Assembly: GCA_964646755.1 (NCBI GenBank)
Contig: CAZYIE010000029.1
Coordinates: 1 to 43,435, forward strand
DNA: 43,435 nt
Direction of reading: 5' to 3'
Origin: MVRV01 sp964646755
GTDB taxonomy: Bacteria > Desulfobacterota > Syntrophia > Syntrophales > Smithellaceae
Shown: piece after piece, positions 7,265-15,159 of the stretch
Position numbering within the stretch: position 1 is the stretch's first letter
Layout of the letters: each line of letters opens with the position of its first letter
Notes under the pieces: generated by a model
Told to the model about the DNA's origin: nothing
The model's database searches: none
What the model saw: the letters and a program-made list of their open reading frames with translations, nothing else
Program-made: the position numbers and the translations under genes

Positions 7265-8532
7265 GAAATCTTTTTAAAATTGCCATCCGCAATCTCATTC
7301 GCTATAAAAGAAGAACACTGCTTACGGCATCGCTCATCACCATCGGCGTTGTTTTCGTTCTTGTCTTTGTTTCCATTACCGGCTCTTTCAAAGCGATGAT
7401 TATTGGACAAGTCACCGATTCCATGCTGGGGCATCTCCAGATCCACCGCAAAGGGTATGTTGCTGCCATCGATAACCTGCCCCTGAATCTAAACATGAAA
7501 CCAAAGGCATATGCAAAAATTGCCACAGTTCTTAAAGCAGCGCCGGAAGTAGAAGCTTTCTCGCCCCGCCTTAAATTCGGCGGGATGTTCAGTAACTTTG
7601 TGGAGACAACCAATATCCGCTTAAACGGAGTCTATCCCGATCAGGAGTTTCAAGCCGTACCTCTTTTAATCTCCCGCATAGCCGAAGGTAAAAAGACCCT
7701 CAGCCGGGGTGAAATAATGATTCCTACACTTCTGGCGAAAGGGTTGAAAGTCAAGTTGGGTGACACGGTTGTCATTGTGGCGACAAATGTTGATGGCTCT
7801 GTCAATGGAAAGCAGTTTATCGTTTCCGGCATCCTGGAGAGCGCCACCGGCCCCGGCGGACGTGATGGATATATTCATATTGAGGATGCCGCCGAGGTTC
7901 TTCGTATGCCGGAAGCGGAAATAAGCGAAGTTGCTGTTCGGCTCAAGGATTTTAGCCGCCTTTCCGCCGCAGTTAATCAACTGGAGAGTAAGGTTGCAGG
8001 CGAGGTCAACAAGGAGGGGCGACCTATGTTCGAGGTTCATTCCTGGGAGCAACTCTCACCTTTCTTCAATATCGCCCGGATGATCGACGTGATGACTTTC
8101 TTTATTAAAATTATGCTGATTGCAATTGTGCTCATTAGTATTATGAATGTCATGATTATGGCTGTCTATGAACGGATTCGGGAAATTGGCACTATTGCTG
8201 CCATCGGCACTTTGCCCGGCAAGATCCGTTCCATGTTCATCATCGAGGGATTTTGTCTCGGCGTCGTTGGCGTTATCATTGGAAATCTCATCGGTGTTGC
8301 CGTCGTGATTATAATCAATCTGATCGGCATCCATTTTGATTTTGGCCAGCAGAAAGGCCTCCTTTTGAAGGCCACACTTCAGCCATCCGATCTGCTTACG
8401 GTATCAATCATCGTTATTGTTGTCGCTGTGGCAGCCAGCCTCCAACCGGCTATCAAAGCGTCTAAGATGGNNNNNNNNNNGAATACTGGAGTAGAAGATA
8501 CTGAATCCATACATAGAAAGGAAATATTATGA
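7261..8532 (+). CDS. FtsX/LolE-like ABC permease (C-terminus hidden by N run)
   Basis: A MacB/LolC-E type permease: N-terminal helix (about residues 18-42), a large periplasmic domain (about 45-275), then three C-terminal helices with the family motif YERIREIGTIAAIGT near 300-315. Similarity runs to LQPAIKASKM just before the N run at 8471-8480. Family members then normally end within a few residues of an EP-x-x-ALR motif. The frame read through the ten Ns gives an unrelated tail overlapping the next start, so the true stop probably lies inside an under-sized gap. The coordinate 8532 is therefore only nominal. The gene pairs with the overlapping upstream ATPase. Confidence 0.85.
   Translation: MRNLFKIAIRNLIRYKRRTLLTASLITIGVVFVLVFVSITGSFKAMIIGQVTDSMLGHLQIHRKGYVAAIDNLPLNLNMKPKAYAKIATVLKAAPEVEAFSPRLKFGGMFSNFVETTNIRLNGVYPDQEFQAVPLLISRIAEGKKTLSRGEIMIPTLLAKGLKVKLGDTVVIVATNVDGSVNGKQFIVSGILESATGPGGRDGYIHIEDAAEVLRMPEAEISEVAVRLKDFSRLSAAVNQLESKVAGEVNKEGRPMFEVHSWEQLSPFFNIARMIDVMTFFIKIMLIAIVLISIMNVMIMAVYERIREIGTIAAIGTLPGKIRSMFIIEGFCLGVVGVIIGNLIGVAVVIIINLIGIHFDFGQQKGLLLKATLQPSDLLTVSIIVIVVAVAASLQPAIKASKMXXXXNTGVEDTESIHRKEIL
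8471..8480. other. Run of 10 N (assembly gap) at the permease 3' end
   Basis: Ten undetermined bases. The expected family C-terminus does not fit into exactly ten bases, so the real gap may be longer. Confidence 0.95.
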
Positions 8533-8915
8533 AAAAGGCAATTTGGTTGGGAATTTTGTTTATTTTTATTCTGACCGCATCCGGCTTTGCCGCTTCGTTG
8601 GTCAAATCCAGTATAGCGGTTGTAGCGAATGGAAATACAGTCGATTCCGCGGTGAGCTCCGTGGCGGCAAGAGGCCCTTACTTTCTCATCTTTGACGGGA
8701 ATGGCAAATTTATTAAGTGCCTCAGTAATTCCCATAAAAATGCAGGCGGCGGGGCCAGCGCCCTGGTCGTCGATTACCTGTCGGCTGAGGGCATTACGAC
8801 GATTATCGCCGGTGATTTCGGAGATAAAATGATCGTGGCAATGAAAGCAAAGCGCATCCAGCATCTTGAATTTAAGGGTACGGCTGCCGATGCAGTCAAG
8901 AAAGCTGTTCAGTAA
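8529..8915 (+). CDS. Exported NifX/NifB-like (FeMo-cofactor biosynthesis fold) protein
   Basis: A 128-residue protein. A signal peptide (about 1-21, ending SGFAA) precedes a domain of the dinitrogenase iron-molybdenum cofactor biosynthesis family (PF02579). Visible features are SSIAVVANGNTVDSAVS, ARGPYFLIFD, NSHKNAGGGAS and TTIIAGDFGDKM. Cytosolic members (NifX, NafY, NifB tail) bind iron-sulfur or FeMo clusters. An exported version inside an ABC/LolA-like/barrel operon is unusual and has no function I can name. The mature domain has only one Cys (in IKCLSNS), so cluster binding would rely on His or other ligands. The ribosome site AAAGGAAAT precedes the ATG. Confidence 0.8.
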   Translation: MKKAIWLGILFIFILTASGFAASLVKSSIAVVANGNTVDSAVSSVAARGPYFLIFDGNGKFIKCLSNSHKNAGGGASALVVDYLSAEGITTIIAGDFGDKMIVAMKAKRIQHLEFKGTAADAVKKAVQ

Positions 8916-8927
8916 GAGGAGAAAATT

Positions 8928-9662
8928 ATGTTTAAAAGAATATGTCTAATTCTGGGCCTGGCTATTGCCTTCCCGTTTTCCGCCTTTGCTGTGGACGGTG
9001 CAAGGCTTCTGCAGGAGGTAGACCGCAACCTCTCTCCTGAATACTATGAGTCCTATCGCAAACTCATCAACATCGAGCCTTCCGGCGCGAAAAAGGAATT
9101 TACTCTTTTTACCGTTAAAAAGGGTGTTGATAAAGTTGCCTCACTGTTCCTCGAGCCAGCCAGCGAAAAGGGTCGGGCCACCCTGCGCCTTGACGACAAT
9201 ATGTGGCTCTACATCCCCAATGTTGGCAAACCGATCCGCATCACCAGCCTCCAGTCGGTCGTGGGCGGGGTATTCAACAATGCCGACATTTTGCAATTGG
9301 ATTATACTGCGGAATACAATGTGGAGAAAGTAGACGAGCAGGGTAAAGAGTATATCCTTTACCTTAAAGCGAAAACCAAAACCGTGGCCTATGACAAGAT
9401 TAAGATCTGGGCGGATAAGGACAAAAAGCTGCCGACAAAGATTGAATGCCTGACAGAGAAAGATATGTTGATCAAAACCCTTTACTTCAAAGATGTAAAA
9501 GATTTTGGCGGCGGCCTGGTCCGTCCGGCGGTGATAGAAACTGACAGTCCCCTTTACAAGGGCTACAAGTCCGTAATGATTTTTGCTAAATTTAAAAAGA
9601 AGACTTTTAAGGATGAGGTTTTTTCTCTCACTTTCATGCCGAATCTGGAATCGCTGCGATAA
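8928..9662 (+). CDS. LolA-like outer-membrane lipoprotein-sorting family protein
   Basis: A 244-residue exported protein of the COG2834-type family, with a signal peptide ending near AFA-VDGA. The family pattern is visible: an N-terminal segment on a modified substrate (YYESYRKLINIEPSG), MWLYIPNVGKPIRI, VVGGVFNNADILQLDYTAEY, a long KAKTK...YDKIKIWADK stretch, and RPAVIETDSPLYKGYKSV near the end. Such proteins adopt a LolA-like half-barrel that carries a lipid or lipoprotein. They usually sit beside RND or ABC exporters. AGAGGAG precedes the ATG, and the TAA directly abuts the ATG of the barrel gene, so the two are coupled. Confidence 0.85.
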   Translation: MFKRICLILGLAIAFPFSAFAVDGARLLQEVDRNLSPEYYESYRKLINIEPSGAKKEFTLFTVKKGVDKVASLFLEPASEKGRATLRLDDNMWLYIPNVGKPIRITSLQSVVGGVFNNADILQLDYTAEYNVEKVDEQGKEYILYLKAKTKTVAYDKIKIWADKDKKLPTKIECLTEKDMLIKTLYFKDVKDFGGGLVRPAVIETDSPLYKGYKSVMIFAKFKKKTFKDEVFSLTFMPNLESLR

Positions 9663-10964
9663 ATGAAAAGGCTATTGCTTATTTTCCCGATGATTGCGTT
9701 TTGGCTGATCCCTCTCCTGGCGGTTGCCGAGGAGTCTTACACTTTTGATCCCGCTGAAACCGAGAAGAAACCATATTCCTTGGCAGGTTATGTCGAGTTT
9801 AAGCCCGTTCTCTTCGGCCTTGATCACGACAGTGCCTTTTACAAACAGCGCTTTTTCAGCGATCCCCGAGGGCAGAATTTATTAGAAGCAAACGGCAGAA
9901 TCCAACTGGAAGGAAGCTTCGAAAAGAATATCTTTCGCATCTATGCCAAGACGAACACGGATTTAAAATCTTCTTATTCAGGAGAATCGGAAAGAACAAC
10001 ATTTTACGAAGCATACGGCTCTGTGAAACCATCGTCCAATCTGAAATTTGATATTGGGAAAAAGACCATGAAGTGGGGGAAGGGTTACGCCTGGAATCCC
10101 GTGGCCTTCGTGGACAGGCCGAAAGATCCGGACGATCCGGAAACAGCCATGGAAGGCTACGTCCTGGCTACAGCTGATTATATCAAAAGCTTTAACGGGC
10201 CGCTGAAGACCTTTTCCTTCACCCCTGTGCTCTTTCCCGTTTACGACCATGTGAACGACACATTTGGAAACAATTACAAACTTAACATTGCGGGCCGGTT
10301 ATATTTTCTTTTGTATGACACGGATATTGATTTGATGTTCATGACCGGGGGCAGCAGGACCGACCGCTATGGCTTTGATTTTTCCCGCAACATCACGACC
10401 AACTTTGAAGTGCACGGCGAACTGGCCTATGTTCAGAATTTTCAGAAAAACGTACTGGATGTAAACGGCAATCGTTATCAGGTGGAAGGAGACGCCGTAA
10501 GCTATGTTATCGGTATCCGCCATCTGACCACATTTGACCTCACCACCATCATTGAGTACTACCACAATGGCATGGGCTTCAGCGGCGATGACATGAAAAA
10601 CTATTACACTTATATCATAAGGGGGTACAACACTTATCAGGCAACCGGCAATGCTGCCGCCCTTGGCAATGCCCAGCAAATGGCGGAGGGAGGTTATGGC
10701 CGTTCCAACGCTATGGGAAACTATCTGTATGTTCGTTTCAGCCAGAAAGAGCCCTTCGATATCCTTTATTTCACGCCATCACTCACTTGGATGATGAACA
10801 CGGACGACCAGAGCTGGTCATTGACGCCTGAACTGCTTTATACGGGGTTTACCAACTGGGAATTCCGTCTCCGTACGGGCATTATCGTTGGTGCCGGAAA
10901 TTCAGATTTTGGCGAGAAGCAAAATGACTACCGCATTGAATTACGGGTTGGGTATTACTTTTAA
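9663..10964 (+). CDS. Outer-membrane beta-barrel protein
   Basis: A 433-residue protein with a signal peptide (1-22, ending AVAEE) and an alternating hydrophobic/polar pattern through the rest. It ends RIELRVGYYF, with the terminal Phe expected for BAM-inserted barrels. The motif GKKTMKWGKGYAWNPVAF near residues 135-155 resembles DUF1302/alginate-export-like barrels, but I cannot assign a named family with certainty. It follows the LolA-like gene with no spacer and may be the outer-membrane end of the ABC system. Lipid, lipoprotein or metal export are all open. Confidence 0.75.
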   Translation: MKRLLLIFPMIAFWLIPLLAVAEESYTFDPAETEKKPYSLAGYVEFKPVLFGLDHDSAFYKQRFFSDPRGQNLLEANGRIQLEGSFEKNIFRIYAKTNTDLKSSYSGESERTTFYEAYGSVKPSSNLKFDIGKKTMKWGKGYAWNPVAFVDRPKDPDDPETAMEGYVLATADYIKSFNGPLKTFSFTPVLFPVYDHVNDTFGNNYKLNIAGRLYFLLYDTDIDLMFMTGGSRTDRYGFDFSRNITTNFEVHGELAYVQNFQKNVLDVNGNRYQVEGDAVSYVIGIRHLTTFDLTTIIEYYHNGMGFSGDDMKNYYTYIIRGYNTYQATGNAAALGNAQQMAEGGYGRSNAMGNYLYVRFSQKEPFDILYFTPSLTWMMNTDDQSWSLTPELLYTGFTNWEFRLRTGIIVGAGNSDFGEKQNDYRIELRVGYYF

Positions 10965-11003
10965 ACGAAGGCCGGCTTTACGGTCTCTCAGGAACTATAA
11001 AAA

Positions 11004-12197
11004 ATGAAACGACCGACCCTTTGGGAAATTGTGAAGACTGCTTTATACATCGGGACTATCGGATACGGCGGTCCGGCAATTCTGGCCTTGATGAAGAAAG
11101 TCATCGTTAGCGAAAAAAAATGGATCTCCGAGGAGGAGTTCATGAACACCCTGAGCCTGTCGCAGATTTTACCGGGCGCTGTCGGTGTTACTATTTGGGG
11201 TTATATCGGCCACAAACTACGCAAGCCCTGGGGAGGAATTCTCGCACCCTTTTCATTTGTGCTGCCTGCCATGATTGCCATTACCGTTCTCGCCTGGGCG
11301 TATTTTGCTTACGGGAACTTAAAATTGGTCCATTCGGTTTTTATGGGCTTGGGAGCACTGGTTGTTGCCTTAGTAATTCATGCGACGTTGATAATGGCTG
11401 AATCAGTCTTTCCCCGAATTGATAGTAATTCTTACAAAGGCATTACTATCGTGGCGCTTTCTTTTCTGGGCATCACCTTTCTGCACTTAAATGTTGTTTA
11501 CATCATTTTAATCTCCGGGGTCTGCGGTGGCTTGTTCTTTTATTTCAGCGGGGAATTTGAACAGGAAAAAATGCCGGAACACTTAAAAGTAGAAATTAAC
11601 GTTTCCAAAGCCGGGAGATTGCAAAATTATCTGCCGCTTCTGCTGATGGCGGGAATTCTTGTCACGATCTTTTGGTTTATTTCTGGAACATGGGTTATTT
11701 ATACGACCTTCCTGAAGATTGGCGCATTAGCTTTCGGTGGCGGCTATACAGCAATCCCGCTGATTCAGCAAGTCGTCGTTGATGGAATGCATTGGTTGAA
11801 TCTGACGGCCTTTCGTGACGGCATTGCCCTGGGGCAAATTACGCCGGGGCCGGTGTTTATTACAGCCACGTTTATCGGCTTCAAGGTGGAAGGAGTTATC
11901 GGCGCACTGGTTGCCACCGTCGGCATTTTTACGCCTTCGCTTGCGGCCATTATCCTTCTGGGTAGCGTTCACGCAAAAGTCAAAAACATGAAGATTGTTA
12001 AGGTCGTGATCAAGGGATTTTTGTCCGGTTTTATCGGGCTTTTACTCGCTGTGATTTATCAATTTGGGGTTCATTCTCTTATCAGCTGGCAGACATGGAC
12101 GATCTTTACCGTTTCTGCCGTTTACCTGATTGGCTGGAAGAAGGATGCTATTTGGCTTATCCTGGGGACCATCGTCATTTCCCTGTTGTTTTTTTAG
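11004..12197 (+). CDS. chrA: Chromate transporter, CHR family (two-domain)
   Basis: A 397-residue membrane protein with two homologous CHR halves. The N-half shows GYGGPAILALMKK and LSLSQILPGAVGVTIWGY; the C-half shows FGGGYTAIPLIQQVV and GIALGQITPGPVFITATFIG. This arrangement and length match long-chain CHR proteins such as ChrA, which export chromate by proton antiport. The real substrate here is untested. It begins 39 bases after the barrel gene, so it may be read from the same transcript. It adds chromate or oxyanion export to the other metal-efflux genes in the window. Confidence 0.92.
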   Translation: MKRPTLWEIVKTALYIGTIGYGGPAILALMKKVIVSEKKWISEEEFMNTLSLSQILPGAVGVTIWGYIGHKLRKPWGGILAPFSFVLPAMIAITVLAWAYFAYGNLKLVHSVFMGLGALVVALVIHATLIMAESVFPRIDSNSYKGITIVALSFLGITFLHLNVVYIILISGVCGGLFFYFSGEFEQEKMPEHLKVEINVSKAGRLQNYLPLLLMAGILVTIFWFISGTWVIYTTFLKIGALAFGGGYTAIPLIQQVVVDGMHWLNLTAFRDGIALGQITPGPVFITATFIGFKVEGVIGALVATVGIFTPSLAAIILLGSVHAKVKNMKIVKVVIKGFLSGFIGLLLAVIYQFGVHSLISWQTWTIFTVSAVYLIGWKKDAIWLILGTIVISLLFF

Positions 12198-12374
12198 AGG
12201 CAGGGATAAAAAAATGCATTGGTTATTGCCTCTTCGGGATTAATTCGTATGTTTTTTTACGGTCGTTATCGGCCCGCACATTGGAGATTTACCGCCGTAA
12301 TATTCTCGTGATTTGCGCCTTATTGCTTCGTGATTATATTATTCTCGAATGTTTGATTTAGCAAGGGAGAGATT

Positions 12375-12968
12375 ATGAAAACATTACCACTAAGTGTATT
12401 GATTTTATTTATAATTATGGCTTGCCAGAATTCCGGCATGATTGCTGAGCCGGAGAAAAGCAGTGCAAAGGATATAAAGGAGGTAAATATGAAAAACGAA
12501 AATTCCGCGAATGCTCAAGCTGCGAAACTCAATACTTGTGACTGGAAAAACTTTAAGAAGCCGGACGATGCAACTTTACAGAAAATTCTATCTCCGCTTC
12601 AGCACACAGTCACTCAACGCGAAGGGACTGAAGCGCCTTTCACCAACGAATACAATAAAAACTACAGGGATGGGATTTATGTGGATATTGTTTCCGGGGA
12701 ACCGCTCTTTAGTTCTAAAGACAAATACGATTCCGGAACAGGTTGGCCCAGCTTTACACAGCCCATCGAACCGGGTAATGTCGTGAAATCTCCCCACGAC
12801 CTGGAAGTGAAAAGCAGGTATGCCGGTTCTCACCTAGGCCATGTTTTCCCGGACGGGCCGCAACCGACAGGATTACGGTACTGTATGAATTCCGCCGCCC
12901 TGCGGTTTATCCCAAAGGAAGACCTGGAAAGGGAAGGTTACGGAGAGTATCGGAAGCTATTTAAATGA
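12375..12968 (+). CDS. msrB: Peptide-methionine (R)-S-oxide reductase, lipoprotein form
   Basis: A 197-residue protein. A lipoprotein signal with lipobox IIMAC17 leads to a flexible segment, then the MsrB domain (about 57-195). Family motifs: YDSGTGWPSF, SHLGHVFPDGP and GLRYCMNSAALRF with catalytic C170. The two CxxC zinc motifs of many MsrBs are absent. It reduces methionine-R-sulfoxide, here presumably at the periplasmic face of a membrane. A good AAGGGAGAG precedes the first ATG. A second, even stronger ribosome site precedes the in-frame Met39 at 12489 and would give a 159-residue cytosolic form. Confidence 0.93.
   Translation: MKTLPLSVLILFIIMACQNSGMIAEPEKSSAKDIKEVNMKNENSANAQAAKLNTCDWKNFKKPDDATLQKILSPLQHTVTQREGTEAPFTNEYNKNYRDGIYVDIVSGEPLFSSKDKYDSGTGWPSFTQPIEPGNVVKSPHDLEVKSRYAGSHLGHVFPDGPQPTGLRYCMNSAALRFIPKEDLEREGYGEYRKLFK
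12477..12491 (+). promoter_or_regulatory. Internal Shine-Dalgarno and second start in msrB
   Basis: AAGGAGG at 12477-12483, five bases ahead of the in-frame ATG at 12489. Initiation here would skip the lipoprotein signal and keep the whole MsrB domain. Confidence 0.6.
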
Positions 12969-12994
12969 CGAGCAGGGGTTGAATTTTTTACGCC

Positions 12995-13026
12995 ATGCAT
13001 TCCCGCATTTTAATGCGGGAATGCAT
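12995..13026. terminator. Hairpin between convergent msrB and ppnP
   Basis: Perfect 13-bp inverted repeat (ATGCATTCCCGCA and its complement) around a six-base TTTTAA loop. It lies between two converging genes and is flanked by A/T-rich sequence on both sides. A bidirectional terminator is likely, although no long T tract follows on either strand. Confidence 0.6.
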
Positions 13027-13032
13027 ATTTAA

Positions 13033-13347
13033 TTAGCTGATATAAGAGCAGCAGTAATCCGTAATGCTTTTGACATTCAGGCTGAATTTGGCTTGAGCCG
13101 GGACTTCAAACGAATCTCCTGCTTTTATTGTTTTCCATGCTTTTTCTTTCGGCAGCAGTATATCCAGATCACCGGCAAGTATTTCCATTATTTCCTTGCT
13201 TTCCGTTCCAAATTCGTATTGCCCGGGGAGCATTATGCCCAGCGTCTTCTTTGCGCCATCCGGAAAAATAACCGTGCGGCTGGTGACTTTGCCGTTAAAG
13301 TAAATATTGGCTTTTTTTACTACTGTTACGTTTTTGAGTTCTGACAT
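13033..13347 (-). CDS. ppnP: Pyrimidine/purine nucleoside phosphorylase
   Basis: A 104-residue small cupin of the DUF1255/PpnP family (E. coli YaiE). Visible are VTSRTVIFPDGAKKTLGIML, PGQYEFGT, EIMEILAGDLDILLP and GDSFEVPAQAKFSL, and the length matches the family. Characterised members phosphorolyse several purine and pyrimidine nucleosides. The ribosome site GTGAGG lies just upstream on the minus strand. It stands alone, convergent with msrB. Confidence 0.93.
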   Translation of the reverse strand: MSELKNVTVVKKANIYFNGKVTSRTVIFPDGAKKTLGIMLPGQYEFGTESKEIMEILAGDLDILLPKEKAWKTIKAGDSFEVPAQAKFSLNVKSITDYCCSYIS

Positions 13348-13467
13348 GGTAACCTCACTTTAAATATACGGGTGACGGAAATGCATGTAATGCAGAATTT
13401 AAGGTAGCTGTCCCATTTGCACAGTTAGCTTTACTTGCACCCCATCTAATTGAAGACTTTAGCTTTA

Positions 13468-14622
13468 CTATTTTCCGGCTGCTAAGTTACTAATCGTCAT
13501 TTCAACGTATCTGTTTTCTTCAATAGCACTTTTTGAAAAAAGTGGCGCTGCACTACCTTCACCGGATGCCTGTATTGCCGATTCGCTAATTCCCCTGCTG
13601 AGAAATGCTTTTTTCAGTAAATTGGCCATGGATGTTGTGCCTTTGCTATCTTCGTTACTTACCGGTTTGCCAAAACCATGAACTTTAATGGACAATTTGC
13701 TTTCGGGTAAGGTTTTCATGCTCTTAACAATTTCCGTAATGTATTGCTCTGCGTCCGGAGTAAGGGCAGGATTTTTGCCAGTGGTTTTAATTAATTTGCT
13801 TCGCGGAATAATCAAGGTATATCCGTCGCCGGAAGCTTTGGAAATGAATCCAATTTTCCCAACGGTGTCGAATAACTTAAGTTTTGCATCCATTGAATTC
13901 AGCCTGGTTTGCATTTCTACAAGGTTGTTGCCTTTCGAAGTTTCCGAACTTTTTATGTTATCCTTCAAGAGTTTGTTTTCCGCTGAGAGATTTTCTACCG
14001 CTTTTATTTTTTCGGTAAGATCAAGCCTTACGGAAGCGACCACTTCATTAAGCGTTTCTATTTTCCCCGAGAATTTTTCTTTATCCGTTTTCAATTGAGC
14101 AACCTGGCCCAGCAATTCAGTCTTTTCCTTCTTGAGGTTGGATATTTCGCTGTTAACATCGCGAATCTTACCTTGTGGCTTTTCCAGCGCTTCCTTTAAT
14201 TTTTTTATTTCCACATTTTTATCATCAAATACTTTTATTTTGGCTTCAATTTCCGGAATTTGCTTTTCCAGCCGGGCATTTTCTCTTTCCTGATCGACTT
14301 TTTCCAACCGGGAAAAAGCAATGGATGTATAGATTTCCGCCATTTCTGTGTAATGTGTAATTAGCGGCTCTGCTTTCTTATCTAAGGTGCCCCGCCAGTT
14401 TTTGCTTTTTGCCAGTTCAGTCTCCGCCTGTTTAAGATATTCGCGCGCTTTTTGAAGTTCATTAATGGAAACCTTAACTTCTTCACTCTTCTTCTGGCTC
14501 TTTTCAATATCTGTTTTAACTTTTTGAATAGAAAATTGTAGTTGGCCTTTGTCGGCAAGAACAGCATTGACTTGTATGAAAAAGAAAAGGAATAAAATAA
14601 GGACAATAAATAATTTTTTCAT
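13468..14622 (-). CDS. Exported coiled-coil protein with degenerate OmpA-like C-terminus
   Basis: A 384-residue protein: signal peptide (1-23), a DUF4398-like helical start with AREYLKQAETELAKS, a long coiled coil (about 90-240, rich in Lys/Glu heptads), and a C-terminal domain from about 265. The last part resembles an OmpA-family peptidoglycan-binding fold (ALTPDAEQYITEIVKSMK, LSIKVHGFGKPVS, ending ENRYVEMTIS), though the classic NRRVEI-type motif is weak. It would span the periplasm and touch the cell wall. The start overlaps the upstream gene by four bases (ATGA), so both are co-translated. Specific function is unknown. Confidence 0.7.
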   Translation of the reverse strand: MKKLFIVLILFLFFFIQVNAVLADKGQLQFSIQKVKTDIEKSQKKSEEVKVSINELQKAREYLKQAETELAKSKNWRGTLDKKAEPLITHYTEMAEIYTSIAFSRLEKVDQERENARLEKQIPEIEAKIKVFDDKNVEIKKLKEALEKPQGKIRDVNSEISNLKKEKTELLGQVAQLKTDKEKFSGKIETLNEVVASVRLDLTEKIKAVENLSAENKLLKDNIKSSETSKGNNLVEMQTRLNSMDAKLKLFDTVGKIGFISKASGDGYTLIIPRSKLIKTTGKNPALTPDAEQYITEIVKSMKTLPESKLSIKVHGFGKPVSNEDSKGTTSMANLLKKAFLSRGISESAIQASGEGSAAPLFSKSAIEENRYVEMTISNLAAGK

Positions 14623-15011
14623 TTTGTATCTCCTTTCCCGGAAAGGATATCGTTTAGCCGCTGCGATAATTTGTCAACTTTAGCCCGGGTAACAGCTGTT
14701 TTTTGAGCGGCCTCCAGTTCCTCTGTCTTGGCCCTGGCGAGATCAATTTGGAGAGTAGTCATGTCCAGGGCTTCGAGAGTCTCTTTTTCGTTCTTTGAGT
14801 CTATTTCTTCCGAGGCTTTGGCAAGGGTTCGATTGGCCCTTTCCAGGATGTCCTTGGCGTAAGTTCCAACTTTGGACTGATACATTTGCCCCAGATTGTC
14901 CTTTATCTGTCTATATTTTTCCATTGTGGCCGGCTTAATTTCCTCAGCAGCAAGGGAAAAAGAAATGGGAAGAAGTACGACAATAAGAATCAATATTAAA
15001 TATTTTTTCAT
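14619..15011 (-). CDS. Small exported helical/coiled-coil protein
   Basis: A 130-residue protein with a signal peptide (1-22, ending FSLAAEE) and an otherwise all-helical charged body (for example ILERANRTLAKASEEIDSKN). I do not recognise a named family; the pattern resembles DUF4398-type helical repeats. An AGGAG site precedes the ATG. It overlaps the coiled-coil/OmpA-like gene by four bases and follows the CHAT gene by about 150 bases on the same strand. The pair may form a periplasmic scaffold. Confidence 0.65.
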   Translation of the reverse strand: MKKYLILILIVVLLPISFSLAAEEIKPATMEKYRQIKDNLGQMYQSKVGTYAKDILERANRTLAKASEEIDSKNEKETLEALDMTTLQIDLARAKTEELEAAQKTAVTRAKVDKLSQRLNDILSGKGDTK

Positions 15012-15159
15012 TTCAACTCCTTTTAAAATATTGCTAATTGTTTATTGTTAAACGATTTCCAGTAGACAATTTTACTTCATTTACGATTGCATCTTATAAC
15101 GCTAACTAAACCGTTTGTCAAAGTGAATACAAAAGACGAATGATAATGTCTATAAAAAT

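Noticed and set aside
12196..12233. AGAGGCA / TGCCTCT pair after chrA as a terminator
   Set aside because: Only seven pairs with a loop of about 24 bases and no T tract.
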